This document shows positions 7,731 to 17,282 of a DNA stretch of 64,000 bases, one piece after another (position 1 is the first letter of the stretch; the number at the start of each line of letters is the position of its first letter). The position numbers and the translations under genes are program-made. The notes under the pieces were generated by a model. That model did not search any database and had not been told where the DNA came from. It saw only the letters and a list, made by a program, of their open reading frames with translations. The stretch spans positions 310,001-374,000 of the forward strand of contig NZ_JAABOQ010000005.1 of NCBI RefSeq assembly GCF_010671565.1. Reading direction: 5' to 3'. Source of the DNA: Spongiivirga citrea. GTDB taxonomy: Bacteria; Bacteroidota; Bacteroidia; Flavobacteriales; Flavobacteriaceae.

Positions 7731-9944
7731 ATGCAATTACGAGTTTGGGGAGTACTAATACTGTCTTTTTTTGTGAGTTTAACAGTAGCTCAAAACAAAC
7801 AACTAACATTAGAAGAAATTTGGGGAGGCGAGTTCCGAACTGAGCGAATGCAATCACTCCACTCCATGAATAACGGAAAGGAGTATACTGTACTAAATTT
7901 TGATAAAGTAACAGGAGTTTCTGCTGTAGATAAATACGACTATAAAACCCAGCAAAAAGTAGCAACACTAATTAGTAGTAATGCTATCAATGAAATAAGC
8001 ACCTTTACCGATTATAAGTTTAGTGCTGACGAAACCAAACTAATTTTAGCTACAGAGGTCGAACAAGTCTATAGACGATCTCGTTTAGGAATGTATTTTG
8101 TGCATGATATTACAAGTGGCACGACCAAGCTAATTTTTGATCAAAAAATTCAAGAACCTACTTTTTCTCCAGATGGAAAAAAAGTAGGTTTTGTTTTTGA
8201 AAACAATTTGTATTTCAAAAATCTTGAGAATGATGAGATAACTCAAATTACCACAGATGGTAAAAAGAATGCCATAATTAATGGTGTCACGGATTGGGTA
8301 TATGAAGAGGAATTTGCTTTTGTACGAGCTTTTGATTGGAACAAAAAAGGAGATAAAATAGCTTTTATCCGTTTTGATGAATCTACTGTTCCTGAATTTT
8401 CAATGGATGTTTATGGTCAAGCATTGTATCCCGATCAACAAGTGTTTAAGTATCCTAAGGCCGGTGAAAAAAATGCCGATGTTTCACTACATATTTTTGA
8501 TGTGAATACTAGTAGCTTAAAAACAGTCGATCTTTCGAGTTATAGTGATTTCTATATTGCGAGAATTAAGTTTACCAAGGATACGAATGTACTGAGTGCT
8601 CAGCTACTAAATCGTCATCAGAATAAATTAGATCTTTTATTTATTGATGCGAATTCGGTAGCATCTAAAGTAGTGCTAAGTGAAACGGATAAGGCCTACG
8701 TTGATGTAACCGACAACTTGACTTTTTTACCAAATAATAGTTTCATTTGGACAAGTGAAAAAGACGGATTTAATCATATTTATCATTATGATAAAACAGG
8801 AAAACTATTAAAGCAAGTAACAAAAGGCGATTGGGAAGTTACACGCTATTATGGGTTTAATAAACGCAATGGTCGCATTTACTACCAATCTACCGAAACA
8901 GGATCAAGCAACAGAGGTGTATATACCATCGGAATTAATGGAAAAGGTAAAAAAGCACTAGCCGCAAATCTTGGTCAAAATAGCGCGTCGTTTAGTACTA
9001 GTTTTGATTATTTCATTAACACTTTTTCTAATGTGAATACACCGCCGAGCTACACACTTCATGAGTCGAAAAATGGAAAAGTAGTAAAGGAAATTGTTGG
9101 CAATAAGGAGTTGAAACAAAAGGTTGCTGATTACAATTTACCATCAAAAGAATTCTTCACTTTAACCACCGAAAAAGGACATGCGCTAAATGCATGGATG
9201 ATTAAACCAAAAGACTTTAATCAGAATAAGGAATATCCATTATTCATGTTTCAATACAGCGGTCCAGGATCCCAACAAGTCTCTAATCGTTGGAACTCGA
9301 GTAATGATTATTGGTATTATATGTTGGCACAGCAAGGCTATATTGTTGCATGTGTAGATGGTCGCGGTACCGGTTTTAAAGGAGCTGAATTTAAGAAAGT
9401 AACCTATAAAGAATTAGGTAAATACGAAGTCGAAGATCAGATTGATGCGGCAATTGAGTTAGGGAAGCGTCCTTATATTGATGCAGAAAGAATCGGAATA
9501 TGGGGGTGGAGTTATGGTGGTTTTATGAGTAGTAATGCCATATTAAAAGGGAATGATGTTTTTAAGATGGCTATTGCTGTGGCTCCGGTTACCAGCTGGC
9601 GCTTTTATGATACTATATACACCGAGCGTTATATGCAAACCCCGCAAGAAAATCCGGGAGGGTATGACGAAAACTCTCCAATTAATCATGTAGAGAAATT
9701 AAAAGGAGATTACTTGTTAATACATGGTACAGGCGATGACAATGTACACGTGCAAAATACAATGCGAATGGTTGAGGCATTGGTGCAAGCCAATAAACAG
9801 TTCGACTGGGCATTATACCCTGACAAAAACCATGGGATTTACGGAGGAGCAACGAGACTTCAACTGTACACTAAAATGACCAACTTTATTAAGCGCACAC
9901 TACCGGTAGAAAAAGAATCTACATTAGAGAAAATCAAAGGATAA
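7731..9944 (+). CDS. dipeptidyl peptidase IV, S9 family
   Basis: A 737-residue secreted prolyl dipeptidyl peptidase with a signal peptide ending near TVAQ (residues 1-20). The N-terminal beta-propeller (about 90-480) carries the EE motif in DWVYEEEFAFVRAFDW (around 190) that anchors the substrate amino terminus. The alpha/beta-hydrolase domain shows Ser594 in GWSYGGF, Asp669 in HGTGDDNVH and His701 in KNHGIYG. It releases X-Pro dipeptides from peptides in the periplasm. The next gene is a di/tripeptide symporter, giving a coherent peptide-use pair. Length is normal for bacterial DPP4. Confidence 0.95.
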   Translation: MQLRVWGVLILSFFVSLTVAQNKQLTLEEIWGGEFRTERMQSLHSMNNGKEYTVLNFDKVTGVSAVDKYDYKTQQKVATLISSNAINEISTFTDYKFSADETKLILATEVEQVYRRSRLGMYFVHDITSGTTKLIFDQKIQEPTFSPDGKKVGFVFENNLYFKNLENDEITQITTDGKKNAIINGVTDWVYEEEFAFVRAFDWNKKGDKIAFIRFDESTVPEFSMDVYGQALYPDQQVFKYPKAGEKNADVSLHIFDVNTSSLKTVDLSSYSDFYIARIKFTKDTNVLSAQLLNRHQNKLDLLFIDANSVASKVVLSETDKAYVDVTDNLTFLPNNSFIWTSEKDGFNHIYHYDKTGKLLKQVTKGDWEVTRYYGFNKRNGRIYYQSTETGSSNRGVYTIGINGKGKKALAANLGQNSASFSTSFDYFINTFSNVNTPPSYTLHESKNGKVVKEIVGNKELKQKVADYNLPSKEFFTLTTEKGHALNAWMIKPKDFNQNKEYPLFMFQYSGPGSQQVSNRWNSSNDYWYYMLAQQGYIVACVDGRGTGFKGAEFKKVTYKELGKYEVEDQIDAAIELGKRPYIDAERIGIWGWSYGGFMSSNAILKGNDVFKMAIAVAPVTSWRFYDTIYTERYMQTPQENPGGYDENSPINHVEKLKGDYLLIHGTGDDNVHVQNTMRMVEALVQANKQFDWALYPDKNHGIYGGATRLQLYTKMTNFIKRTLPVEKESTLEKIKG

Positions 9945-9971
9945 ACAAACAACCTAACTAAATAGAATTAT

Positions 9972-11504
9972 ATGGATACGAACACAAATGCTGTAGAAGA
10001 AAAACAACTCTTCGGACACCCTCAAGGGTTATTCTACCTGTTTTTTGCTGAACTCTGGGAGCGATTCTCTTTTTATGGAATGAGGGCGTTATTAATGCTT
10101 TACATGACTAAAGAGATTTTTGAAGCATTGGCTGAAAGAGACGTTGCCGCTGCAGCGGTTTATGCTTCGTATGGTTCTTTAGTATATGCATCAACTGTAA
10201 TTGGTGGGCGCGTGTCCGATAAAATCCTAGGAATGCGACAGTCAATTTTCCTAGGAGGAATTTTGATGGCTATTGGCCATTTTGTCCTAGCTATAGAAAA
10301 CGATATTGCATTTTTCTTAGCCTTAGCATTTATCGTTGTGGGCAACGGTTTTTTTAAACCAAATATATCAACTTTTGTTGGTTCATTATATAAATATGGT
10401 GACCCTAAAAAGGATTCCGGTTTTACCATCTTTTATATGGGAATCAATATTGGTGGTTTTGCCGCCCCGTTGTTATGCGGTTGGTTAGGTGAAACCTATG
10501 GGTGGCATTATGGTTTTGGTTTGGCTGGTATTGGAATGCTAACAGGATTAATTTTCTTTTGGAATGGTATTAAACGAAATGTATTTGGAGATAAAGGATT
10601 GCCGCCTAGCCAAGAAATATATGATAAAAAGATTCTTGGAATCCCTCAAAAAACATTGGTGCCCATTTTGTCTTTCGCTGCAGCACCTGTTATAGCTTAT
10701 TTGTTGGCTTCTTATAAATCGGTAACTAGCGAAGATTCCTTTCTTGGAGAACAAAATATCGTAAATATTATTTTTAAGCTTATTGGAATTAGTGTATTGG
10801 TTTACATGGGATATATAATGGCTAAGTCAACAGCGGAAGAAAGGAAAAAGCTTTTCATGGCTGTATTAATTACTCTTTTCATGACCATATTTTGGGGTTT
10901 TCATGAGCTTTCAGGAAGTGTGATTACATTATTTGCCGATAGAAACGTGAATTTAGTGGGTATGAACGCAAGTCAAACAAATGCTTTAAATTCTTTAGTC
11001 ATAGTTATCTTGTCCATTCCTATATCCTTTCTCTGGGTATATCTTACTAAAAAGAACCTTAATCCAAGAACACCGTATAAATTTGGTTTCGGATTAATAT
11101 TAGCTGGTTTAAGTTTTTATGTTTTAGCTATGAGTGGAGGGAGTGCAGATGGAAATGGGATGGTTCCAATGTACTATTTAATATTCATGTACATTATTTT
11201 ATCAGTTGGAGAGTTATTTATGTCTCCTGTCGGATTATCAAAAATAACAGATTTAGCACCACAAAGAATTATCGCTTTCATGATGGGAGTTTGGTTCTTG
11301 TCATCTGCTTTTGCTTTTCAGATAGTTGGATTTATTTCAAAGCAACTTGCAATTGAGAGTACCGATTCAAATGTTGGTGGTCTAGATACATTGAATGTAT
11401 ATATTGATGGGTTTAGTCTTATCGCGAAATACTCGATAGGAGCCGGTTTAATAGTTCTTATATTCTCGCCATTAATGAAAAAATTATTAGGCAAAGTTCA
11501 TTAG
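9972..11504 (+). CDS. POT/PTR2 family peptide:H+ symporter
   Basis: A 510-residue major-facilitator protein of the proton-dependent oligopeptide transporter family, with about 14 hydrophobic helices. The family signature ExxERFxxYG is present at residues 27-36 (AELWERFSFYG), and the second PTR2 motif is seen near FTIFYMGINIGGF. It imports di- and tripeptides with protons. It starts 27 bases after the DPP4 gene and is followed by a terminator, so the two form a unit: DPP4 makes dipeptides and this carrier takes them up. Confidence 0.93.
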   Translation: MDTNTNAVEEKQLFGHPQGLFYLFFAELWERFSFYGMRALLMLYMTKEIFEALAERDVAAAAVYASYGSLVYASTVIGGRVSDKILGMRQSIFLGGILMAIGHFVLAIENDIAFFLALAFIVVGNGFFKPNISTFVGSLYKYGDPKKDSGFTIFYMGINIGGFAAPLLCGWLGETYGWHYGFGLAGIGMLTGLIFFWNGIKRNVFGDKGLPPSQEIYDKKILGIPQKTLVPILSFAAAPVIAYLLASYKSVTSEDSFLGEQNIVNIIFKLIGISVLVYMGYIMAKSTAEERKKLFMAVLITLFMTIFWGFHELSGSVITLFADRNVNLVGMNASQTNALNSLVIVILSIPISFLWVYLTKKNLNPRTPYKFGFGLILAGLSFYVLAMSGGSADGNGMVPMYYLIFMYIILSVGELFMSPVGLSKITDLAPQRIIAFMMGVWFLSSAFAFQIVGFISKQLAIESTDSNVGGLDTLNVYIDGFSLIAKYSIGAGLIVLIFSPLMKKLLGKVH

Positions 11505-11534
11505 AACGATACCCATTATCTATTAAAATAGTTC

Positions 11535-11562
11535 AAAAAAGCTCCGTAATCGGGGCTTTTTT
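11535..11562 (+). terminator. terminator after the peptide symporter gene
   Basis: AAAAAAGCTCCG / CGGGGCTTTTTT form a short stem around TAAT (one G-T type mismatch), ending in a T run, 30 bases after the stop. Confidence 0.8.
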
Positions 11563-11627
11563 GTAATTTACGGCATACTAGTTGCGACTATATCATCGTT
11601 AACAAGAAAGAACCCAAATTACGAGAC

Positions 11628-12176
11628 ATGAAAAAGATGCTATTATTTTCCATTTTCACATTAAGCGTATTGACCACCTTTGCGCAAGTAAAATGGATCA
11701 CCTTGGATGAAGCTCTAGCGGCTCAAAAAGACAATCCGAAGAAGATTATTATGGATGTGTACACCAATTGGTGCGGACCTTGTAAATTGCTTGATAAAAA
11801 TACTTTTCAAAATAAAGATGTTGCTGCATATATAAATGAGAATTACTATGCTGTAAAATTTAATGGTGAAGGAAATAGCACAGTTACCTACGCTGACAAA
11901 ACATTTAGCAATCCTAAGTATGACCCTGCTAAGAAGAATACACGTAATTATCCACATCAACTCACGCAATATTTGCGAGTAAGTGCCTATCCTACGGTAG
12001 TGTTTTTTGATGAAAAAGGCGGATTAATAGCACCTATTAGAGGGTATATCAAACCAAATGGAATGGAGTTATATCTGAAGTTGTTCGCCAATGATGACTA
12101 CTTAAAGGTAAATAAAGACAAAGCTGCTTGGGACGAATACCAGCGTAATTTTAAACCGACTTTTAAGACAAGATAG
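11628..12176 (+). CDS. secreted thioredoxin-family protein
   Basis: A 182-residue protein with a signal peptide (residues 1-20, ending TFAQ) and a thioredoxin fold carrying the redox-active motif W48-C49-G50-P51-C52. The conserved cis-Pro is in VSAYPTVVFFD. It is likely a periplasmic disulfide reductase or part of thiol homeostasis, of the DUF255/thioredoxin_7-like kind. It stands alone between a terminator and a repeat cluster. The substrate is unknown. Confidence 0.88.
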   Translation: MKKMLLFSIFTLSVLTTFAQVKWITLDEALAAQKDNPKKIIMDVYTNWCGPCKLLDKNTFQNKDVAAYINENYYAVKFNGEGNSTVTYADKTFSNPKYDPAKKNTRNYPHQLTQYLRVSAYPTVVFFDEKGGLIAPIRGYIKPNGMELYLKLFANDDYLKVNKDKAAWDEYQRNFKPTFKTR

Positions 12177-12190
12177 CATTGTAAATATAA

Positions 12191-12310
12191 AAGACTCGCG
12201 ATGCAATTTTTGCTTCGTGCCTCATAAAAACCACTCGATCTGACAACTGTCAAGTCAAGTGGTTTTTGTTTGAACAATAGTGAAAATGAAAATTGTATAG
12301 AGATTTTTCG
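12191..12310. repeat. head-to-head pair of dispersed repeat copies
   Basis: A minus-oriented copy (12191-12246) and a plus-oriented copy (about 12249-12310) of the dispersed element also seen at 25127-25187, 55263-55322 and 59882-59941. Each has a TGTCA..TC.AGTGGTTTTT left part and an AAAATTG(T/C)AT right part. Together they make a long imperfect inverted repeat between convergent genes and may act as a bidirectional terminator. A shorter piece (GGTTCTCGATGTATC, from 12339) looks like a further fragment. Confidence 0.7.
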
Positions 12311-12375
12311 CTTAGGCTAAATGTTTACTTGAAAATAGGTTCTCGATGTATCTTCTTGCAGTCAAACTGAATCAA

Positions 12376-14394
12376 CTAAAAACTCATTCGAAAAGCCCCA
12401 TTTTCCTTAACAGAATAAAACCCAACCTCTTTTTTTTCAGCGCTGTTCTTCCATCGCTTAACAAAACTCGGATAGTTGCTAGATGTAACAACTATGGTTT
12501 TAGGTTGAAGATCACGAATTAGCCGATCGATATTTTTGGTTGGTGAATCATGCAGAATAAGAATATCAGTTTTAAGGTCGACGGGTAATTGTTTTGTTTC
12601 TTTTGTGATTGTTAAAATCCCTTGATCTTCAACTTTTATAAAGTGTAGGGGTTTTTGAAAATGAATTTCCTCAATGCGTTCACCTATTTTATAATCACGA
12701 ATGGTGTTGGTTATTGAATCCTTAAGGGCATAGAGATGCAAAGTTTTTCCTTTTTTAATTCCGATAATATTGTCATCATATCGATCAAAAATAATAAGCT
12801 CATTTTCACTCGAAGTAGTAGTCTTTTTGAACATGTAACTACTCTGAAATAGAACAACACTACTTAGGGTAAAGAGTAGTTTTCTGCTATTTGGTTTTTT
12901 GAAAAGATGATAACTGGCAATAATGATAATATAACAAGCCAGCATCTGCTCAAGGCTGAAAGAAATATCCTTGAAAATGAATGCTTCTTTATCCGCAATC
13001 CATCCTACATAATTGTTCAGACTATTTATGATACTAGAATAAAGTTTGGCTGCAAATGAAGGTAATATGTTCAATGTTGCAAGTACACAAATTAATATTC
13101 CAAAACCGATGATTAGGCCTAGCAGTGGAATAATAATCAAATTAGATAGAAAGAATAAACCAGGGAATTGATGAAAGTAGAACAGACTTAGCGGCAAAAC
13201 ACCCAATTGAGCACTAATGGTGACCGTAGTTAAATCCCAGAATTTTTTTAAAAACCAAGCTTTCGGATTCCATAGTTTGCTTATTAAAGGTTGTGTCCAA
13301 ATAATAGCAAATACGGCCAGATAGCTTAATTGAAACCCGACTTCAAATAAGAATGTTGGCTTGAATAGTAACAAAAAGAACATCGATATAAACAGGATAT
13401 TTGAAGTGTTGGTAATCCTATTCAAATTAACCGCAATAGCGACGGCAGTAAACATACTAACAGCGCGTACAACCGAGGCGCTCATGCCAGCAATAAATGC
13501 AAATACCCACAGGCAACTAATAATTAAGATTGTTCTTGTTAATCGATACTGTTGCCTTTTAAATCCACCAAAAACTAGTTGTAACAAAAAGTAAATAATA
13601 CCAATATGAAGGCCTGATATTGCCAAGATATGCACCGCTCCAGCGTTTACATAGTCCTCTCTTATTTCATTTGAAAGTTGAAGCCTGTCCCCCAGAAGCA
13701 AAGTCGAAATCACAGCTAGCACATCATCTTTAAATCCGTTTTCTTTTAGTTTTAAAATCATATAATTCCTAGTCTTTGCGGCGCGACCGGACAAGGTGTT
13801 TTGTTTGTTCTCAAGTTGAATATACTGAGCGCTTTTTAAGTATAATTGATGATAGATATATTGATTTGCTAAATAGGCAGCATAATCGAACTGATGTGGG
13901 TTTGTCGCTTTCGCAATTGGTCGTAAAATGGATTTAGCCAAGATAGTATTGTCAACCTTGAGCTTGTTTCCGGTTGAATCCCGTTCAACTACTAAAAGGA
14001 TTTTGCCACTACTCGATGCGGAGTCAATCTCATGAATGATAGCTTCATATCGATCACTATTGGTGGTTGGTTTTAATACTTTTTGAATACTTAGTTCAAC
14101 GGTTTGTTTGTCATTCTTAAGAAATGAGGTATAGTGATTTTGATAATGTAATGGGTTGTTTATGTGGGCTGAAGTAATTCCTATTAAAATAAAAAGTAAA
14201 TAACCTGATATACCAAACCAAGGCTGCTGTAAAAATTGTTTTTTTGATCGTGTGTAGAAGATTAGTAAGGCTATTAATAATATTCCGCTAACAACAAATA
14301 AGGAAATTGAATTAAAAGAAACATAGCGCTCAATCAATATGCCTACAATAAGGCATAAGCATAGTTTGACGACCGTAAAATCGAAAAGGCGCAT
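12376..14394 (-). CDS. comEC: ComEC/Rec2-family DNA uptake protein
   Basis: A 672-residue polytopic membrane protein with the Competence domain (about residues 210-470, including LAISGLHIGIIYFLLQ and the ASVVRAVSMF segment) and an N-terminal DUF4131-like region. In transformable bacteria ComEC forms the inner-membrane channel for single-stranded DNA. The C-terminal 170 residues are soluble but look like a reduced metallo-beta-lactamase-like domain without a clear HxHxDH motif, which is usual in this phylum. It is the last gene of the surE-lpxB unit, 45 bases after the NlpC/P60 gene. Whether the organism is transformable cannot be told. Confidence 0.9.
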   Translation of the reverse strand: MRLFDFTVVKLCLCLIVGILIERYVSFNSISLFVVSGILLIALLIFYTRSKKQFLQQPWFGISGYLLFILIGITSAHINNPLHYQNHYTSFLKNDKQTVELSIQKVLKPTTNSDRYEAIIHEIDSASSSGKILLVVERDSTGNKLKVDNTILAKSILRPIAKATNPHQFDYAAYLANQYIYHQLYLKSAQYIQLENKQNTLSGRAAKTRNYMILKLKENGFKDDVLAVISTLLLGDRLQLSNEIREDYVNAGAVHILAISGLHIGIIYFLLQLVFGGFKRQQYRLTRTILIISCLWVFAFIAGMSASVVRAVSMFTAVAIAVNLNRITNTSNILFISMFFLLLFKPTFLFEVGFQLSYLAVFAIIWTQPLISKLWNPKAWFLKKFWDLTTVTISAQLGVLPLSLFYFHQFPGLFFLSNLIIIPLLGLIIGFGILICVLATLNILPSFAAKLYSSIINSLNNYVGWIADKEAFIFKDISFSLEQMLACYIIIIASYHLFKKPNSRKLLFTLSSVVLFQSSYMFKKTTTSSENELIIFDRYDDNIIGIKKGKTLHLYALKDSITNTIRDYKIGERIEEIHFQKPLHFIKVEDQGILTITKETKQLPVDLKTDILILHDSPTKNIDRLIRDLQPKTIVVTSSNYPSFVKRWKNSAEKKEVGFYSVKENGAFRMSF

Positions 14395-14439
14395 GTTTTA
14401 GATGGTAAATAGTCGATATGAATATAACAAATTTTTAGC

Positions 14440-14952
14440 CTAGCGAATTCGCCTAGCTTCTGAGTAGGCATTTTTCCAGTAGGGCTCATCTAATGATGAT
14501 ATCAAAACGCCTCGAGAAGTAGTTGCGTGAATAAAACGTACATCATCATTAACCAACTCAACTACTAAGCCAACATGATTAATCCGTCTATAGTTTTTCC
14601 TAGTGCGGAAGAATACAAGGTCGCCTGGTTGAATTTCGTTGTTCTTAATTCGAACCCCTTGCTCAGCCATTAAATAAGAGGTGCGTGGTAAATCGATATC
14701 GTGAGCTTTGTGAGCTACGAAAACTAATCCAGAGCAATCCATTCCTGAGTTGTTAGTACCTGCATATTTATAGGGCGTACCGCGATAGCTTAGTGCTGTG
14801 GAAATAATCGGGTTCTCTTCAGTGATGACAGGCTTATTTTCTTCAACAACTGTTTTTGTTTGGGCGTGTCTACCTGCATCACCTACTGATCTCCTAGCAC
14901 CACATGAGGTACAAAGCACGCAGAAAAGGGTAATAGCAATTAGTTGTTTCAT
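14440..14952 (-). CDS. NlpC/P60 cell-wall hydrolase, lipoprotein
   Basis: A 170-residue C40 peptidase. The N-terminus is a lipoprotein signal with lipobox CTSC (Cys17). The catalytic domain has Cys73 in MDCSGLVF, His126 in INHVGLVV and a third polar residue at about His142. Such enzymes cut D-Glu-diamino-acid bonds in peptidoglycan stem peptides in the periplasm. Its ATG overlaps the lpxB stop by four bases (ATGA), showing translational coupling. Length is normal for a single-domain member. Confidence 0.92.
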   Translation of the reverse strand: MKQLIAITLFCVLCTSCGARRSVGDAGRHAQTKTVVEENKPVITEENPIISTALSYRGTPYKYAGTNNSGMDCSGLVFVAHKAHDIDLPRTSYLMAEQGVRIKNNEIQPGDLVFFRTRKNYRRINHVGLVVELVNDDVRFIHATTSRGVLISSLDEPYWKNAYSEARRIR

Positions 14953-16070
14953 TTAGATTTATCGATGTTTTTAATAATTAATGCCGCAGCTTTCGCACTT
15001 GCGCCACCACCGCCAAGTTCTTCAATTAGCAAATCATATTCATTTAAGATCTCAATTCTATTGGTTTCTTGTAAAATATGATTTAATTCATTTCGTAAAC
15101 GTTTACTATTGAGGTCTCCTTGTATTAATTCGGTAACCAATGGCTTATCAACGATTAAGTTCACTAAAGAGATGTATTTTAAGGTGATAATGCGCTTGGC
15201 GATTTGATATGAAAGCCAACTTCCTTTATAACAGACGACTTGAGGGACTTTGAACAAAGCTGTTTCTAAGGTAGCAGTACCGGAAGTCACCAAGGCAGCT
15301 CTTGCCACGCTTAAAAGATCATAAGTTTTATTGGGAACAAAGGCTACATCGGCATATTTAATAATGCTTTTGTAAAATGCTTCTTCTTGACTCGGTGCGC
15401 CTCCGATCACGAATTGATACTCGTTAAAATGTGGTATCATCGATAGCATAACCGACAACATTTTTTTGATTTCTTGCTTTCTACTCCCGGGAAGCAAAGC
15501 AATAATCGGCCTATCGTCTAGTTGATAGTTCCTTTTGAACTCATCCGCATTAAAAGAATCTCTATTTTCAATCGCATCAATTAAAGGATGACCTACAAAG
15601 TCCACATCCATTTGATGTTTATTTTGATAAAAATCTTTTACAAAAGGAAGAATGACATACATATGATCGATATCGCGTTTAATATCTTGAACACGTTTTT
15701 CTCGTGATGCCCAAACTTGCGGAGTAATATAATAGTGCGTACTATAACCATTGGGTTTTGCCCACTTTGCTATACGTAAATTAAATCCAGAATAATCGAT
15801 AAATATTAATGCATCAGGATTAAATGCTTCGATATCTTTTTTGCAGTGCTTTATATTATTGAGTGCAGTGCCGATATTGGTAATAACTTCCAAAAACCCC
15901 ATAAACGAACGCTCTTTGTAATGCATTACTTGCGTTCCGCCAACAGCTTCCATTAAATCGCCTCCCCAAAACCTGAAATTGGCATTGGGATCCTGCTTTT
16001 CAATGGCTTTCATCAAATTCGATCCGTGGAGATCTCCAGATGCTTCACCAGCTATGAGATAATATTTCAC
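14949..16070 (-). CDS. lpxB: lipid-A-disaccharide synthase
   Basis: A 373-residue GT19 glycosyltransferase that joins UDP-2,3-diacylglucosamine and lipid X into the lipid A disaccharide at the cytoplasmic face of the inner membrane. Typical motifs are AGEASGDLHGSNLM at the N-terminus, FIDYSGFNLRIAKWAK, YYITPQVWASREKRV, and LLPGSRKQEI, with SGTATLETAL in the C-terminal half. It is translationally coupled to the NlpC gene downstream and starts 13 bases after the small membrane gene. It belongs functionally with lptC in this window. Confidence 0.96.
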   Translation of the reverse strand: MKYYLIAGEASGDLHGSNLMKAIEKQDPNANFRFWGGDLMEAVGGTQVMHYKERSFMGFLEVITNIGTALNNIKHCKKDIEAFNPDALIFIDYSGFNLRIAKWAKPNGYSTHYYITPQVWASREKRVQDIKRDIDHMYVILPFVKDFYQNKHQMDVDFVGHPLIDAIENRDSFNADEFKRNYQLDDRPIIALLPGSRKQEIKKMLSVMLSMIPHFNEYQFVIGGAPSQEEAFYKSIIKYADVAFVPNKTYDLLSVARAALVTSGTATLETALFKVPQVVCYKGSWLSYQIAKRIITLKYISLVNLIVDKPLVTELIQGDLNSKRLRNELNHILQETNRIEILNEYDLLIEELGGGGASAKAAALIIKNIDKSK

Positions 16071-16083
16071 TATTTGTATTCTT

Positions 16084-16380
16084 TTAAATAAACTGCAAAA
16101 TCAACACGATAATGGCAGTAAAAATAGTAGCCAACAAAACGCCTCGAGCTCGATAATCTTGTTTTCTTTTTAAAAAAATAAAAAATGCAAGTAGATTTAA
16201 AATGGCGCCCATTGAAATAAGATGTCCGAGTTTTCCCTGCTCAAAAAAAACTTTAATTGCGGTTTCTTGTGTCAAATTCGAAGTGCTAGCAGAGTAAAGC
16301 GAATAAAAGAACATGCCAATAAAGGTGGCGATAATGCCAACTACAATACCTATTAAGATTTCTTTTTTACGATTAATCAT
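16084..16380 (-). CDS. small membrane protein between surE and lpxB
   Basis: A 98-residue protein with three hydrophobic segments (about residues 9-29, 52-68 and 78-97). It overlaps the 3' end of surE by eight bases and precedes lpxB by 13, so it is in the operon. I recognise no named family; its fixed place between surE and lpxB suggests an envelope-related role, which is inference. Confidence 0.8.
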   Translation of the reverse strand: MINRKKEILIGIVVGIIATFIGMFFYSLYSASTSNLTQETAIKVFFEQGKLGHLISMGAILNLLAFFIFLKRKQDYRARGVLLATIFTAIIVLILQFI

Positions 16381-17149
16381 TTAGTGTCCAAGTATTTAAT
16401 TGTTGTATGGCATGATGTGCTGTTAAGTCAAATTGAACAGGTACGATAGAGACATAATTATTTTCTAACGCCCATTCATCAGTATCCTCACCATGATCTT
16501 CATTGACGAATTTACCCGTTAACCAATAATAATCCTTACCCATTGGATTGGTGCGCTTGTCAAATTCTTCTTTCCAATAAGCCTTGGCCTGACGGCATAT
16601 TTTAACGCCTTTTATTTCGTTTTCAGAAATTCTTGGAAAATTAACGTTCAAAACAACACCATTTGGGAGTCCGTTTTCTAAGACATTTTGCGCTATTTTT
16701 TTTACATGATTTTTTATCGGCTCGAAGTTAGCACCCCACTTATAGTCTAATAATGAAAAGCCAATAGCAGGTACACCTTCTATACCAGCCTCTAAAGCCG
16801 CGCTCATGGTTCCGGAATAAATAACGTTAATCGATGAGTTCGAACCGTGATTAATTCCTGAAACACAAAGGTCAGGTTTTCGTTTTAAAATCTCATTTAC
16901 CGCTAATTTTACGCAGTCCGCTGGTGTTCCCGAGCATGCGTATTCCGATATAGCACTGCCATTTTCAGTAATTTCTTCGACATGTAAAGTCGAGTTAATA
17001 GTAATGGCATGCCCCATAGCCGATTGCGGACTATCGGGAGCAACTACAACCACATCGCCAATCTCACTCATTACACTCACTAAGGTTCGTATTCCAGGTG
17101 CTGTAATGCCATCATCATTAGTGACAAGAATCAGTGGTTTGTTACTCAT
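16373..17149 (-). CDS. surE: 5'/3'-nucleotidase SurE
   Basis: A 258-residue metal-dependent nucleoside monophosphate phosphatase. The family motif at the N-terminus is clear: LVTNDDGITAPGI with the metal-binding Asp pair, followed by VVAPDSPQSAMGHAIT, SGTPADCVKLA, SGINHGSNSSINVIYSGTM and the EGVPAIGFSL segment. It acts in the cytoplasm in stress survival and nucleotide salvage. An AAGGAG string lies a few bases before the ATG, an unusually good Shine-Dalgarno site for this phylum. It leads the surE-lpxB-comEC unit. Confidence 0.96.
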   Translation of the reverse strand: MSNKPLILVTNDDGITAPGIRTLVSVMSEIGDVVVVAPDSPQSAMGHAITINSTLHVEEITENGSAISEYACSGTPADCVKLAVNEILKRKPDLCVSGINHGSNSSINVIYSGTMSAALEAGIEGVPAIGFSLLDYKWGANFEPIKNHVKKIAQNVLENGLPNGVVLNVNFPRISENEIKGVKICRQAKAYWKEEFDKRTNPMGKDYYWLTGKFVNEDHGEDTDEWALENNYVSIVPVQFDLTAHHAIQQLNTWTLND

Positions 17150-17282
17150 ATATCTCCTTTTCGTTAGAAGCTAAATTACGTATTTTAAAAATGTTGTTTT
17201 GTTCTTTTTCGGCTTAACAAAAAATTAGTAACGCGATATACGTTTTGGCATGGTTTTTTCGTTAAATTAGTCGAAAATAAAG

